Of a DNA stretch of 64,000 bases, positions 36,387 through 49,049 are shown piece after piece (within the stretch, counting starts at the first letter, position 1; every line of letters begins with the position of its first letter). Source of the DNA: Trileptium ribeirensis (Eukaryota; Nematoda; Enoplea; Enoplida; Thoracostomopsidae). The stretch spans positions 1 through 64,000 of the forward strand of contig JASANE010011980.1 of the NCBI GenBank assembly GCA_030248225.1, in the 5' to 3' direction. The notes beneath the pieces were generated by a model. It saw nothing but the letters and a program-made list of their open reading frames with translations, was not told the DNA's origin and made no database searches. A program made the position numbers and the translations under genes.

Positions 36387-37003
36387 CATGTCGCCGTCAT
36401 GCATAACTCATCAGTGGTTTGAGAATTTCGGCCCAAAATCTGATTGCTTGGAAATTTTTCTCGCATGTTTTAAAATAGTGGCTTTCAGTATCAGTATTAC
36501 TGCTGTATCACACACCAGGAGTATGCAATATATTATGTCAGAATTCGTAGTGTGTTTCGGCGCAGTCTCAGTTGGCACGTGATTTAAGTCATAGGTGTCC
36601 ATGTAGACACCGCTAAACCATATTTAAACCCTTAGGTTAACACCTCCATCTTGACCATAATCTCCTGGGCCGACTGGCCTTGGACATCTATGAAATAAAT
36701 ATTGGTGTTGGTTTGGGTCATTATTCGTGGAGTTACTTACGTGCCTTAGAATCTCAGTCTTATCATTTGAAAAGATTTAATACTTCTAAGCACATGTAAA
36801 TCAGAACTAGCTTTATAAATTTATGTATATGCTTGGGGTTTGTATGCTCCTGCTGCTGTGTCACAAAATTATATGTAATTAACTTTTGGTTCGCCATATA
36901 CTTTTGAGATGGCCATCTCGGCTGTTTATCATAACTTTTGAACGCTTAGATGGATTTGGGTCAATTTTTATTGAGTACCTGATAAGTTGAGTTACCCAAA
37001 TAT

Positions 37004-38145
37004 CAGGGAATAACCAGAACCGTCCATTTAAACCGGATCCGGAACCGGAGCTTGGTCTTCGAAATTTATATATAGTAAAACAGATGAAGGAAGAAATGAA
37101 GGTAGAGTGGATTTAAAATGCATTAAAAATAACTTTTACATTAAACTTAATGTTTTGCGATGGTATTATTGCCTTTCTGAAACTTTAAAGACACTGAGAA
37201 AGCTAATAATGTTTATTTATCGATCAAATATGTCGATTTTTGGACACCCAGAGCAAAAAATGCCTTCCACTATACACCATTGCGTATACTGCGTCAAATC
37301 GAATATGCTTATATAGCTTGGAGCGTAGAATACACACTTTCGCTGTGTCTCCAGTCGCCTTCCTTTACTACACATACCTTTGTTACATGTTCTTCTGTAG
37401 GAAACTTGAAATTATTGGTTTATATGATTCTAAGAGAAAATAATAAATAGAAGGTAATTTTCTGATCAGTGGTCAGGGACACTGTTTAGTCTAGCGTTGG
37501 ACAAATAGTGCCCGTCACTTAGATGATAATGATGGTAACTTTCTAATAAGAATGCTATAAATGAGACACGCTGTGATGCTGCTCGCACGGTTTCAATAAA
37601 TACAGTTCTGTTCCAAGAAAGCAGTTTCTAGCTGCGTTGCAGATAACGTTAGCCTACTTCAATTTAGACTGATTTACCAAGTTTACAAGCGCATTGGCGG
37701 GTTCTTGACGCAATTTATTGTTATCCAAACATACCCTAAGAAATTCTGCGTAAGCCATACTTTGTTACCGAGTAGGATCGGTTTAATTGAAACGTACCCC
37801 GCAGACTTCTGGATGTGTAAAATAGCTGCTACAAGCATCGACCTGGTTATGATTTTTGTTAACAAACTCCTACAGGTTATTATGAAAAATTCCTACTGCA
37901 ATTATGTGCCCTACTTATGTTTCAAACGGCAAATTGCTTAGTTAATCTTTTCTTTTGCTTGGTTGTATTGAAGCTTGATCATTGTATAATATATATTACA
38001 TATGTTTGGAACACAGATGAAGCAAAAAACGTGGAAAATTTCAAACAAAATTTTTAAACCGGAATTCCGGTATGGTTTTTGCCCTTTGCCGGAACCGCAA
38101 CCGGAACATGATTTTCGCCGGAACCGGAATTCCGATTACTCACTG
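37004..38145 (-). mobile_element. Non-autonomous hAT-like DNA transposon, copy B
   Basis: 1,142 bp bounded by the perfect 8-bp duplication CCAAATAT (36996-37003 and 38146-38153). Its sequence is the reverse complement of 4679-5836 with scattered differences: ends CAGGGAATAACC and GGAATTCCGATTACTCACTG, and shared inner blocks such as ATGCATTAAAAATAACTTTTA. The inner frame at 37107-37316 (LKCIKNNFYIKLNVLRWYYC) is the same as that on the minus strand of copy A. Its persistence is explained by common descent and does not show that it is a gene. Confidence 0.88.
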
Positions 38146-38891
38146 CCAAATATATACTTTTGTGGTTATGCACGACAATTAGCAGAAAACTGTAACTAAA
38201 CAACCTTAGCTACGACTGGGCGAGGGGCGAAGACACGCGCTGGCCGAGAGCCTGTGGCAGCCAAGTTTCTTCAACCGGACCGAAGTCCTTATCGTAAGCC
38301 TGGTTTGCCGCTAGTATTTATTACACTTATTGCTTTTCTTATTTTGTGTGGTGATTTGTTTTGTTTTGGCGCCGATTGTGTTGCTAGATTATATAATCGC
38401 TTCAGTGTGATTTAAAGATTATTCTGTGAAGTCATGCGTTTTTGAGTTGTATGGATGAAGTATCAGTATTTGCATCAAATGTTACTAAAATTTTTATAAA
38501 ATAATGTAGTCACGGATAGCAATAAATGCATATAAAACGCACGAAACACAACCGAAAACTGAACGTTTGTTTACAAACGAACTTAAACGTAAACGAATCT
38601 TTTCACGTTCGAACGTTTTTGCTGTAGTTTATGAACGCAAGTTGTAACGTTTATTTTTAAATGTGACTATATCTAGCATATCGACATATTGTCTTAATTT
38701 GCTATTCAGATTTTAAACAGTGTTAATTAATATGTAGCTAGATTCCGGAAGCATTTTGTAAAAAATGTTTACGCCTGAGAACTATGCGGCCAAAGAATAA
38801 TAATCTGTAAAGTTGTTAACGGGATAGCTTATGTGTTGATTTAAAAATATACATCAAATTGAATTTTGCGTTGGATGCGAAAGCAGGTTTA

Positions 38892-38938
38892 CTATGTTAA
38901 TATAGTCTCTTTTTGGGAAACTATGTTAATATAGTCTC
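38892..38938. repeat. 18-bp direct repeat, near-palindromic unit
   Basis: CTATGTTAATATAGTCTC occurs at 38892-38909 and 38921-38938. The core CTATGTTAATATAG is nearly self-complementary. Confidence 0.8.
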
Positions 38939-39670
38939 AACAGCGAGTTTATTATTAAAAACGCAACAAAAACTCTTATATTTTTTTATACTACGGTGTT
39001 CTATGCGCTTTATAAATACCATCTGTCTTCCTGGGACTATATTTACGTGCCAGCCGGCAGGATTTTTTTCCATAGCGCTCTGTTTAACGGCATGTGCTTT
39101 ATTTTGGTGTGGAGTCGCCCTGTGTTTTGGCTACGGAGCTCAAAATTATTGAGCTAAAAATTAACCTAGGTTGCTTTCGTAAAGTATTTTGCCATTACCC
39201 GTTAAAGCATAAAGGTTGAATATGCGGGATTAATTATTTATATACATACTATAGCTAATTATGGCTAAAGTATTACGTATCCTGTACTCATTGTGAATGA
39301 TTATAGCTTGTTGTGGACCGGGTTTGGCGCTGACTGTGTGGATTCTTTGGATAAAAATCGTGGCCCAAGTAACGGAGGGGCGTTACGTTATAACGTTAGA
39401 AACAAGAAGAGCGGACGGTATCTCATAACTTATTAGGACCTTAGCCTAGGCTTAGTATGTCGAGAACGGCATGACCTGCATTTTAATTAACGCCGTCAGG
39501 GATTCTTTGATCCATCTAGAATCTGGGATAGTTATCAAAAACATGACGAACCTCTTCAATACATTGCAAGATTATTGCATTCTATCTTTAAAACTGCTTT
39601 TATCATTAAGTATTGTACGACAAGCAAGGTGTTAATGTAAATATTTTGCTGAATAATAGTATTCAAAATA

Positions 39671-39872
39671 CGGTACTCGCCAGAAGTGAGTGTTCATCAG
39701 TTTCGAACGAACGAACATGGAACGTATTTCGAGCATATTTTTTTTCTGGTGCAAGCAAACTTCGAACAAATTTTAAAAGAGAGCGCTCAAAATTTTTAAC
39801 AGATCTAGAATAAAATTCGAACGAATGTTGAGAGAACATCGAAAGAAGAGCACTCATTTCTGGCGAGTACTG
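39671..39872. mobile_element. Tc1/mariner-like MITE, copy 2
   Basis: 202 bp between TA dinucleotides (39669-39670 and 39873-39874). Inverted ends are CGGTACTCGCCAGAAGTGAG and CTCATTTCTGGCGAGTACTG, with one changed base near the left terminus. The interior has TTCGAAC and GAACGAAC words as in 24398-24574. It lies 148 bases upstream of exon 8. Confidence 0.8.
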
Positions 39873-40020
39873 TATTTTTTGTTAAATTACAGTGTGACAA
39901 ACAAGGGCATTAATTTAACTACGTAAGTTGCACAGCAACATTCAATTTGTGTAATTACGTTCTTTTGCTAAATAACTTAATTTTATCATACTGAATCATG
40001 GTAATAATTTTGCCTTACAG

Positions 40021-40090
40021 GCCGAAACGCGAGCCGAATTTGCCGAACGATCTGTTCAGAAACTGCAGAAGGAGGTTGACCGTCTCGAAG
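40021..40090 (+). CDS. TPM: Tropomyosin exon 8 (constitutive)
   Basis: 70 nt, acceptor TTACAG and donor GTATGG. It encodes [20 protein letters not shown], then RLE, plus the first base (G) of the codon completed by exon 9. This is the invariant [19 protein letters not shown] block of protostome tropomyosins. Only one copy exists. It is 5.5 kb after exon 6c and 6.2 kb before the first terminal exon. Confidence 0.96.
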
Positions 40091-40099
40091 GTATGGCGT

Positions 40100-43000
40100 A
40101 GCTGTTTTTGTCATTTATATTTTTTGGATTGCCGTTTCATTAAGATATTTTGGTTAGTGTTGTAGTTGTTTTGGTTCCTTGCTTTCGGAAACATCCAATC
40201 AATAACTATTAGTAAGTTTTGTGCTTTATACAATAATCCTAATAGATTAATGCGAAATTTACAAGAATTATAATAACATGCTTGTTCATTTTTATAAATA
40301 TAGCTATATTTTGTTATTATGGTTGAGCGCATTACCGGACAGCGAAATAAAATAATGAAGGTGTGTTGTGTTGTTTTCACATGTCATTTTGCTACACAGA
40401 AGCGCTTAGGGTTCAGACGGTAGCTGAAGTCCGGTCTGTTTGACATCGCCTACAATTAATCATCCCGTTTCTTTGTTAATCGTGACTCAACTACAAATCG
40501 ACAACCGGTTTATTAACATTTCTAATCTTCGGGCAAAACTGTCCCACCATGCCTAATTTGAGGAAGCCGGTATTATATATACTCATATTTTATAATAGTG
40601 CTCACATGGGTGTATCATGTTAGCGATATAATATTCCTTTGACCAAAATAACTTTTTTACTAGAGCGCTATTCGATACATTTTGATGGATATTTTCATTC
40701 GAAAGGCGACGCTCGTTCCTTGCCAACGGTGCAATAACATTGTGTGCGTTTTAGTTTTGTGGTCTAAACTACTTTATGTGTTGCACATTATATCGTGCTA
40801 TGCGGCTAAAGAAAATTTAAATTATAGCGGAGCTTGCAATATAACTTGGCAATACAGAATACAGCTGTCGTACGTACATATCGATGTACTGATGATATTT
40901 GCTTGATTTCTGTTCCAAGCCAAGTTCTTACGCCTTACCGCAACTTTTTATTGCCTTAACAGTAAACAAAAAGTATAGATAGCCACATGCTAGTTAAGAT
41001 GAAATTACGTGTATATGTATTAATTTATTATACGATACATTGTTATTTATTATTTATAAAACAGGTTACCCGTGCAGCATTTAAAATAATTCCAGCCTTC
41101 TGCATACATACATAATGCATTTGCTGCAAGCAGTGCGGACGTTGTCGGAGGCATACAGCCATTACAATAGTGCAACAGCAAATAAAAAATGCGTTGCTCC
41201 GAAAATAATACTCTTAATAAAATTTTTTAAGTAAAATTTTGTTTCCACAAAACTTGGAAGATGTGGAGAGACTTTAACGTTGTCGCTGTTTTGCAAAGAA
41301 ATTTTGAAACAGAAGAAACTCAGCATTGCAAAACTTGCGGGGAAGGGAACGAATCATATTATTGAAAGCAGCAGCGACATCTTTGTGCAAAAATATCTGC
41401 GTGCAACAAAATGTCGTGTCGAAACTATGCGTTGATTTTAAGATGCATAGACCTACATAGATGCAGCCCCCACCCGCGATTGTTTGTCATTAGCTGCTTT
41501 TTGACAATATAGCGCATACGGCACAAGAACGCGACGTAGCGATTGTAGTGCTGTATAATATAATAGTCAATTGTGTTTTTGCAATATTGCATCGTTTCTT
41601 GCTGTGTTGCAAATTACTCCTCTGTTGCAGTCGCCAATTTGTTTGTCTGCTGTTAACTGCGGTAACAACTAAAAGAATGAACTTCTATTTTGTGATTGTT
41701 AAGAAGAAAACTACTAACACTAAAATTTGAAGGGTTTTGCTTTTGAAATTTATTAAAATATTGCTTCCAACTCCGATAGCAGACAACGCATTAGCAACAT
41801 GTGGTTCGAAATTGCATACGAACAAAACTTCATAGCTTCTCAATCTGCTGTGTAAAAAATTCAGAATAGCAATACATAATAGAGATTTTTAGAAATTCTT
41901 TTGGGCAAAAAGACATTTTTGCCGAGGATTAAGAGCCTATGTCTTGACGTATAATAATCGTTGTTGGACTGCCGTAATACGCCATTGTCTGCGCATCGAA
42001 GGCATTGTACCTTTGGTGCCACTAAACTAAAGGACAAATAATACAGTCAAGGAAAGAAATGTTCACAAAAACCAACGGAACAACATTCGTTTAAGGTTGC
42101 GCAAAATGTTGTCTTGATGCAGCTTAAGAAGTATGTATTAGATCGATGTGAAGCTGCTACACTGCGCACCTCCAATGCAATCGTGACCTCGAGGACGGAC
42201 GTAGTAGACTTATTTTTGTTAGTCCCAAGAAGCTACTGATCGTAGTAAGCCGCAGGAGAGCTACACAGAATATGTTCTGATCCTGTCGGACGGGTTGCAC
42301 ACGTAGTCTACATGGTACTACCTTTGAGGCCCCAAGTAGGTGAGCTTCGTCACCTGTTCAGAGGCCAAAAAGACCATATGACCACTTTTCTTTATCATCG
42401 TTCCAGCTGAAAGTGTCAAGGCAACGATCGGTTAGCTTATTTTGACCAGTAGCCCCCACTAGGGTCCGACAATTTCTAGACGTTTTCGTCGGATCATAAG
42501 TGGTACATCCTTGAGTCTGCTTGTCGCCGGCGGGGAGTGACAGGACGATTTCACACGTTGCACCGATACATACATATACGTATAGACATACAACAAATCG
42601 GTGGTAAGAATAATACTTTTAAATGGTAACAACATATATTTACGTTAATAAATATACACTTTATATAGCTACAGTGCAAGCGATGTTATGGTACGACTCC
42701 TAGAATGGTGCAACTCATTCGATTGACTCGGCATGACAGTGAATCAATTTTCTAATCCAGTTGGTTACATACCTATGATCCTATTTCCTATGACCCTAGA
42801 TGCATGTGTTGTATACACGAATAATTATATATATACATGTTTGTACCAACTACATTGTGGGGTAACAATTTAGGGTCTCTGTCCAGAGGTAAAATTCTCG
42901 TCATGTTTTCGGATCGGGGTTTGGTGCTCCCAAGAGATGTTTTTATCATACACAAAGATAAACGTATCTAAGTCCAATCATGCAGTGAAATTTTCAAACG

Positions 43001-46000
43001 GCAAACTTTGTTCGCGTGCGGTTTGATTTCAGCTTTGCTCAAAATATCATATGGCCAGTTATCGGGACTTAGTATGACTGGCTGGCTAAACGTGTCTATG
43101 CGGCGAAAGTTTAATCTACGGAACATCGATATGGTTACCGATTTGTGATCGGCATAGCTAAAATAAGGTGGATTTGACGTCCACTATAATTTGTTTTGAG
43201 CGGGGGACGCGATTGAATTTGCGCTCGATAACATCATCCATTCTCGGCACAAATGCAAAGCGAGAATAAAAGTAGGAAGATATATACTGATATATTCCTG
43301 CTATCCTAAACTCGACTCAGTTCTGATTTGCAATTGTATTGTGCGCGTGTACCGTTTTAAGGGTTACACTCGTGAAGCACTGCGAACCAGGGGTACGCAT
43401 CGCGAATGTCCTACCTATTTACTCGGAGGTGCCTCTAGTACAAAAGTGTTATCAAACTTTAAAGCCTTTTGGGGATTCTCCCGAAAATAAAGCTCCTAGT
43501 CAATTTTCGGTAATAATCGGTTAAGGATTAGAGGTGTTGTCTCATCCCTGAACTCAAAGAGCATCAAAAACTTTGCACGACTGTTTAAACAACTTTACCC
43601 AGATAAATTTAGAGATACTAAGGGTCACGTTGGATGTCTAGGTTCACGAGCATACTATATACGAATTTAAATTGGATATTATATCACACAAATGTATAAG
43701 TTCTGTAATATTCAGTGCATGGGGCAGGGTTTAAAATTTGATCTAGATAACTCTTTTTCTATTCAATATGTAAACAAAATTGAATTTTCGAATTGAACAG
43801 TTGAATGTGAACCTAAATCGAGAATTTTCGACACGACCTATATCAAAATATAGCTTGACTACGATACAAGCTCAAAATCAGCGCACTTATGAACAATATA
43901 TATATCAAAAATGGCGGATAGGGATCGGCAAATTATCTCACCCAACCCGACCGACCAAAAGCTTTAATAACATAACGGTTAACAACTTATACAAAGATAA
44001 TCAAGACCATGCAAGCTTGGCATGGCTTGCGTAGATATTAATAACAACGATCGGTATAAGGTATAGGGTATGAATAAAGAGGTGGTATCAAGGGTACAAT
44101 CAAATTAATGGCAATACAATTATATATGGTAATAAAGGAATCAATTACATGAGGATATAAATATATACAAATATGTGCCTGTATGGCTACTAATGGTATA
44201 GGTACAAACGAATCAATGCGGTCATGGCAATGCAATCATATAAGGGAACAATGGTACAAATTAAATACACGAATATGTGCCTTTATGGCAAGAACAAATG
44301 ACATGGTACGGTACATAGCAGCAGTAATAATACGATAATCATGCGATAACGTTGTGACATTGATACATATACATGTACTCGTGGAAACGATGACTGTGCA
44401 GACCGTGGTAGTGGTTGTATATAGGTATATAACGCGGGTGTCACACATATCAGCGATGCACAACGGCTATATGTGAGGCGATAATGTTGTCTCGTACGGT
44501 AAGGCAGAGCTGTGCGCGAGTATGGATACCTGCGGGCCGGGTACGGGCTCAAATTTTGAGCCAGGGAGCATCGCAGGTTTCGGAAAGTAATCGTAAAATT
44601 TTTAGTACAACCCCGAGTATCGAGCAATGCTCCACTTATAAGAATAACCACCCGTAGTGTTAAATATTTTGTTTTGCGACCAGAAATGGAGGGTGAGTCA
44701 GTGGATCGTCCATTTTTCTTGTGGGTCGCCATGTTTGGTGGGTCATGGTGAGTCGTGTGGCGACTGGTGTGGGTCGTGACTCATGTTGTTAACAGTAGGT
44801 CCAACCGCGTGCTACTCTCAAAGCCGAGTGTCACATTGCTCAATTTATAGCTGGTGAAATGAATTTTAGAATGATCAAAATAGACTGTAGTTCCGTAGAT
44901 GTTGCCAAACGTTTCATCTTTGTTACCAGACGCAAAGCGATAAATATGTTGAGCCATTAAGGATTCAATAACTAGCGGGCCTCGCCGGCCTAGAAAAATC
45001 ATTGATCCCGCTGGTACGGGCTTAGTGGCGGTGGACAGCCCTTTGATCTGCGCGGGTACCCGCGGGCTTAATAATTTATGCACACACACCATCTTCTGTC
45101 AGGTCGACGCATGACATAGACTAACACAATAAAGGTTGCGAAACTTTTATACACATGTACTTGTGCGAGGATGTGGCTTTAAGTTCACTCAGAACCATTG
45201 GCCTTGGGGATCAGTTCCGAGGGCGGTTTGTGACCAAAATTCGTAAATGTTGTCCATTAGGCTATGGTCAGGATTAATCTATCTCGTAACGATCCAGCAT
45301 GGATCTGTTACATATAGCTTATGAATATTATGCGATATATGGTGCAAAATTATAATGATTCTACATAAATTTCGTACAAGTAAGTGTGATTTGTCACAAC
45401 GATAAGCTGAATATTTTTATGACAATATCATCGACTACAGGATCTTTCGTTGCATATTGGAGCTATGTAAATAGGGGTCCAGTTGTTTGGAATTTTTCCC
45501 TAAATTTTCGGCGCTTCCTCAATGTTAATAACAACGATCGGTCGAATAGGGTATGAATAAAGAAGTACATAGTATGAAGTTATATAATATAATATTGTGA
45601 TATAATATTCTGAAGCCAACCGACATACCCACTTTCACGATTAGAATTTTTGGTTCCAAGCCTGTGGTGTCTACACCAGTATAATGTTAAGACAACAACT
45701 AGTTTTTGTACTTATGTTAAATGCCCTGCCGGCGTTTCCGTGATTAAACTTAAGGGGAACACCTTTAAGGTCAACCTAAAATGTTCTTATGGTCACCTAT
45801 TCGTATAGTGCCCTCAGTTATTTTCAATGCTGTTATATCAGGACTTCGTGAACGCATCAGGCCGGTATCTCAGGATAGAATTTTGTCCCTGAGGAGAAAC
45901 CTGGTTTACAACAGCGGCGCTGTACAACTATTGTGACATTGCCAACATCAAACAGTTATTGGTTTACTAAAATTTAGTTGAAATTTTTCTCAAACTGTTT

Positions 46001-46240
46001 AATTTCCGTGTGATGATTAGTTTATTTGCTGTGAGTTTTCGCCTATTTTTGTTGATAAGTTGTGTTTTTGTTATTTATACCACAAAAGATAATAGCTTAG
46101 TAGCGATAAAGTGTGTATGTCTTGTGTTAAAATATGGAAAAATGCAGATCCGTGACTACACATCGTCAAGTGGCAAGCTATTTCTTTATAATGTGTATTC
46201 CATATAATGTACCGATAAAACATCTACTTACCTAATATTT
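40100..46240. other. Intron 8-9a, no gene recognised
   Basis: Long AT-rich intron. The frames at 43780-44034, 44283-44732 (minus) and 44781-45092 (minus) carry no recognisable domain. A stretch rich in ATATGTGCC, GGTACAA and similar words occurs at about 44090-44300 and is internally repetitive. Confidence 0.5.
44037..45567. repeat. Pair of short direct repeats 1.5 kb apart
   Basis: TTAATAACAACGATCGGT, a short variable part and AGGGTATGAATAAAGARGT occur at about 44037-44083 and 45526-45567. They could be the ends of an insertion or a segmental duplication. No long terminal repeat or protein is visible between them. Confidence 0.45.
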
Positions 46241-46248
46241 TCCTCCAG

Positions 46249-46331
46249 ACGAAGTTGTGGCTGAAAAGGAACGATGTCGGGCGTTGGCCGATGAAGTGGA
46301 GCAGACCGTTTCGGAAATCCAAGGCAGCTAA
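46249..46331 (+). CDS. TPM: Tropomyosin terminal exon 9a with stop
   Basis: Acceptor CTCCAG. AC completes an aspartate codon with exon 8's G, then EVVAEKERCRALADEVEQTV and SEIQGS, stop TAA at 46329. The length, 27 residues including the junction, matches tropomyosin exon 9. It keeps the DE-V-EKER start, but its end (EIQGS) is unlike the usual ELSGY-type end. The C-terminus sets head-to-tail overlap and troponin T binding, so this choice likely affects polymerisation. Confidence 0.94.
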
Positions 46332-46749
46332 ATCCGGAAGCAGTTGCCCTGTCGTCAAACCCCAGACAACCCGAATATTATCTCAACAGTTTTCCCATCT
46401 CAAACTAGTTTTGTCACCATAACCCGTCACTCAGTCATGACCCTATCTATATATCTGTGGTTGTTTCGTTATTATTATTAAATTACTTAATATATATCAT
46501 TTCAACATGCCTACAAAATAATCCATTTATCTTCGATTTTTTCCTGTCGTAGTTATTCTTACTTCGTTTCATTATTATACTTAACTTCACAGTTCATATA
46601 AAACCAATACTGTACTATATAAATTATTGACATATTAATTGCAATCTTAGTTCTACGACCTGAGTTTTACGAATTTACATGTTTCGGACGATATTTAAAC
46701 TTTTGAAAAATTATCTTCGGAACAAATATTGATAACGATTGGGTTTTTC

Positions 46750-46755
46750 AATAAA
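46750..46755 (+). terminator. Candidate poly(A) signal for exon 9a
   Basis: AATAAA about 420 bases after the exon 9a stop, followed by a T-rich stretch. It is the first perfect hexamer I see downstream. Confidence 0.5.
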
Positions 46756-46893
46756 TTACTTTGTTAGAAATTGACCATTTCGTCAGATTATGAAAAAAAC
46801 TTACGATTCTAGCTTGATTTTTGAAGTTAAATTATTGGTTTTTAACAATATTGTAGCTAGTTTAATAGTTTTCTATGATCCCTGGTGTTAATG

Positions 46894-47193
46894 TTACCAT
46901 ATCGCCTGTTGCAACATCATTGTCATCACCTCCTGGTATAAAATGTCCTTAGCGCCAGCTGCATCAACGTTTTTATGTCTAAGCGGCGTTTGCTGATAAT
47001 TTATTGCTTTGGATATACTATAACGAACACCGACTACCGTATACATTAGGTCAGTGAAAAATGCATCGTAGTGCTCACATAATACTCTAGAGTATGCACA
47101 GTTAGTAGCAACAACTGCAAATTCTTCTTCGGTTGTTTCTCTTGCTTCTTCAGTGGTTGACGGCACTGTAATCTCGTTTCTCTGCTGTAGCAA
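46894..47193 (-). other. Open frame of 99 codons, unknown
   Basis: Minus-strand frame between exons 9a and 9b. It has a Thr/Glu-rich start (PSTTEEARETTEEEFAVVAT) and a mixed remainder (CEHYDAFFTDLMYTVVGVRY, then DILYQEVMTMMLQQAIW). Composition is protein-like but no family is recognised and no introns can be placed. It may be chance or a captured fragment. Confidence 0.22.
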
Positions 47194-47272
47194 TATTTAT
47201 AATAATATTATACTTCGGGAGGACCCCATATATAATATAAAACTAAATATAAATATAATATAAAACTTCGGG

Positions 47273-47570
47273 GGACCCCATGTTCATGTTCGCGGGAAAA
47301 TTAAAAGTGGGGGATAAATTCTGCTTAAAAATATCCATGTTTTCATGCATTTTTACTACCGTGAATGTATTTTCAAGCTAAAAACGATATTTTAGCATTA
47401 TAAATAGTGGTAATTAATGTTTAAAAAACAATTTGCAATCAAAAACATAAATTTTTGGAATTAGTTGAACATGGGGGTTTCGGCTGAGTGGCGGGGACGG
47501 GCATGGATGAAAATCTCTCACGAACATGGGGGATTTGGAAAGTGGGGGTTCCCCCCACTGTGGACAGGCC
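47273..47570. mobile_element. MITE-like repeat with CTGTGGACAGGCC end, copy 3
   Basis: Matches the interior of 8690-9087 in reverse orientation (AAAAGTGGGGGATAAATT, TAGTGGTAATTAATGTTTAA) and ends CTGTGGACAGGCC at 47570. The other end is truncated near 47273, where GGACCCCAT is itself partly duplicated (about 47221 and 47273). Confidence 0.65.
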
Positions 47571-47839
47571 AGATTGTTTCTGGTCGTGAGTAAAGAAATT
47601 ATGACTTATCGATAATTGCTAGGCATACATGCTGGAATAAAAGCTCGTGAACACTTAGTAACGCATCCCTGCTTGACACTCAGTTATTTCATACTAACAT
47701 GCGATGCATGGTGTGTTCGTATGATGTTTTTGTTTTGCGGTGCTACACATCATTGCCCCGTTTTGTCTACGCATGTAATTGGTATCCCTAAGCCTCGTGG
47801 AGCTGTCTTTTAAGAATTACTGCTATACTAATTTTTCAG

Positions 47840-47922
47840 AAGAGCTCAACCACGAACAAGAACATGCCAAACATCTCCAAGCCGATATGGAACGAACTAT
47901 ATCAGACATTCAGAATTTATAA
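47840..47922 (+). CDS. TPM: Tropomyosin terminal exon 9b with stop
   Basis: Acceptor TTTCAG. AA completes a glutamate codon (not aspartate), then ELNHEQEHAKHLQADMERTI and SDIQNL, stop TAA at 47920. Same length as 9a and 9c. It is histidine-rich (three His) and the most divergent of the three ends. It keeps the heptad pattern and the T-S-IQ pattern shared with 9a, so 9a and 9b are probably closer to each other than to 9c. Confidence 0.93.
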
Positions 47923-48242
47923 ACAATATTAATTCGAACCTCGTCTAATTGACATGATTTCATTAATGCCCATTCCAGTAGCATTTTTTTACCTTTGTCA
48001 TCTTATAAATTATCATTATTGGATGTTAATGCTTGTTTGTTATGAAGTTTTGAACTACACATAGGTCTCATGGTACAATATCTACAACTTGTACAATGGT
48101 TTAGCTGCTTTGTTTTGTTTTCAGTTGCCAAGAACCGCTGTACAAAAACAGTTTTTTTGGGTCAGTAGGTTATACAAAGACAGGATGACTTATCCTCTTA
48201 TAGTCTAAGTTAAGAGTAAGTTGAATAATTTTGACAATTATT

Positions 48243-48248
48243 ATTAAA
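48243..48248 (+). terminator. Possible poly(A) signal for exon 9b
   Basis: ATTAAA about 320 bases after the stop of exon 9b; no perfect AATAAA was seen nearer. Confidence 0.25.
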
Positions 48249-48686
48249 ACCCTTAAACCCGGTGTTTTTGCAAATAGTCATCGCTGAGGATTTGTTCAAT
48301 CAGTATAAAATTTGGGGCATGATTTTCTTATTTTAATGCAGTTAAAATTTTTGGAGCAAACCGACCGTATTACCGCTGCCAAAATTGACTTTACGTCGTT
48401 TATTAGCACAAGTAAACTGTATAGAACTTTCCCACATTTGAATGTTAACACGTGTTATATGCCATTGGAGGTTTTCGCCTTACTGCTTCATTTCTGGCAG
48501 CGGGGAATCAAAATACGGTAATCCCTCAATTTTGTTTGAAATATATATCGTATCCCCCCGTATTAAGGAGGCTCGGTTTTGATTAACTATGATCAAGAGT
48601 TTATGATGGGGTTTTGAGAAGAGTATTACACATCTCACTGTCATCCTATAAACGCGTTGGACGCGGAGCGATCAATTTCGACCTCA

Positions 48687-48937
48687 CCCCTCAGTTTTGA
48701 GGGTGTCATGACGCCATGGACAAAACGTTTGTTTTACCCCTCTCCCCACAATTTTAGGGGGGGTTGATTGAAAAAAATTTCTGTACACCTGAAATCCAGG
48801 AAAGGGCCAGAAAATTTTTTTCAAACGATCCCCCTGAAAACTGTGCGGAATAAATTGGGGAGGAGGAATAAATTTTGGTCCATGGTATCAGGACCTCCTC
48901 AAAAGCGAGGGGGCAGACCACCCTCAAAACTGAAGGG
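48687..48937. mobile_element. MITE-like inverted repeat
   Basis: About 251 bp with ends CCCCTCAGTTTTGAGGG and CCCTCAAAACTGAAGGG. Further in, GTCATGACGCCATGGAC pairs with GTCCATGGTATCAGGA. No target duplication is evident. The frame at 48768-49037 crosses it and is not a gene. Confidence 0.6.
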
Positions 48938-49049
48938 CAATAAGCTCGAAATGGATTACGTCATGCTTGTCGGGTTTGCAGGTGATTTCGAAGAGGGTCA
49001 TAGATGTTCACGAAATCGTTATGCACTCTTGCTATGATCAATCGAGCCG

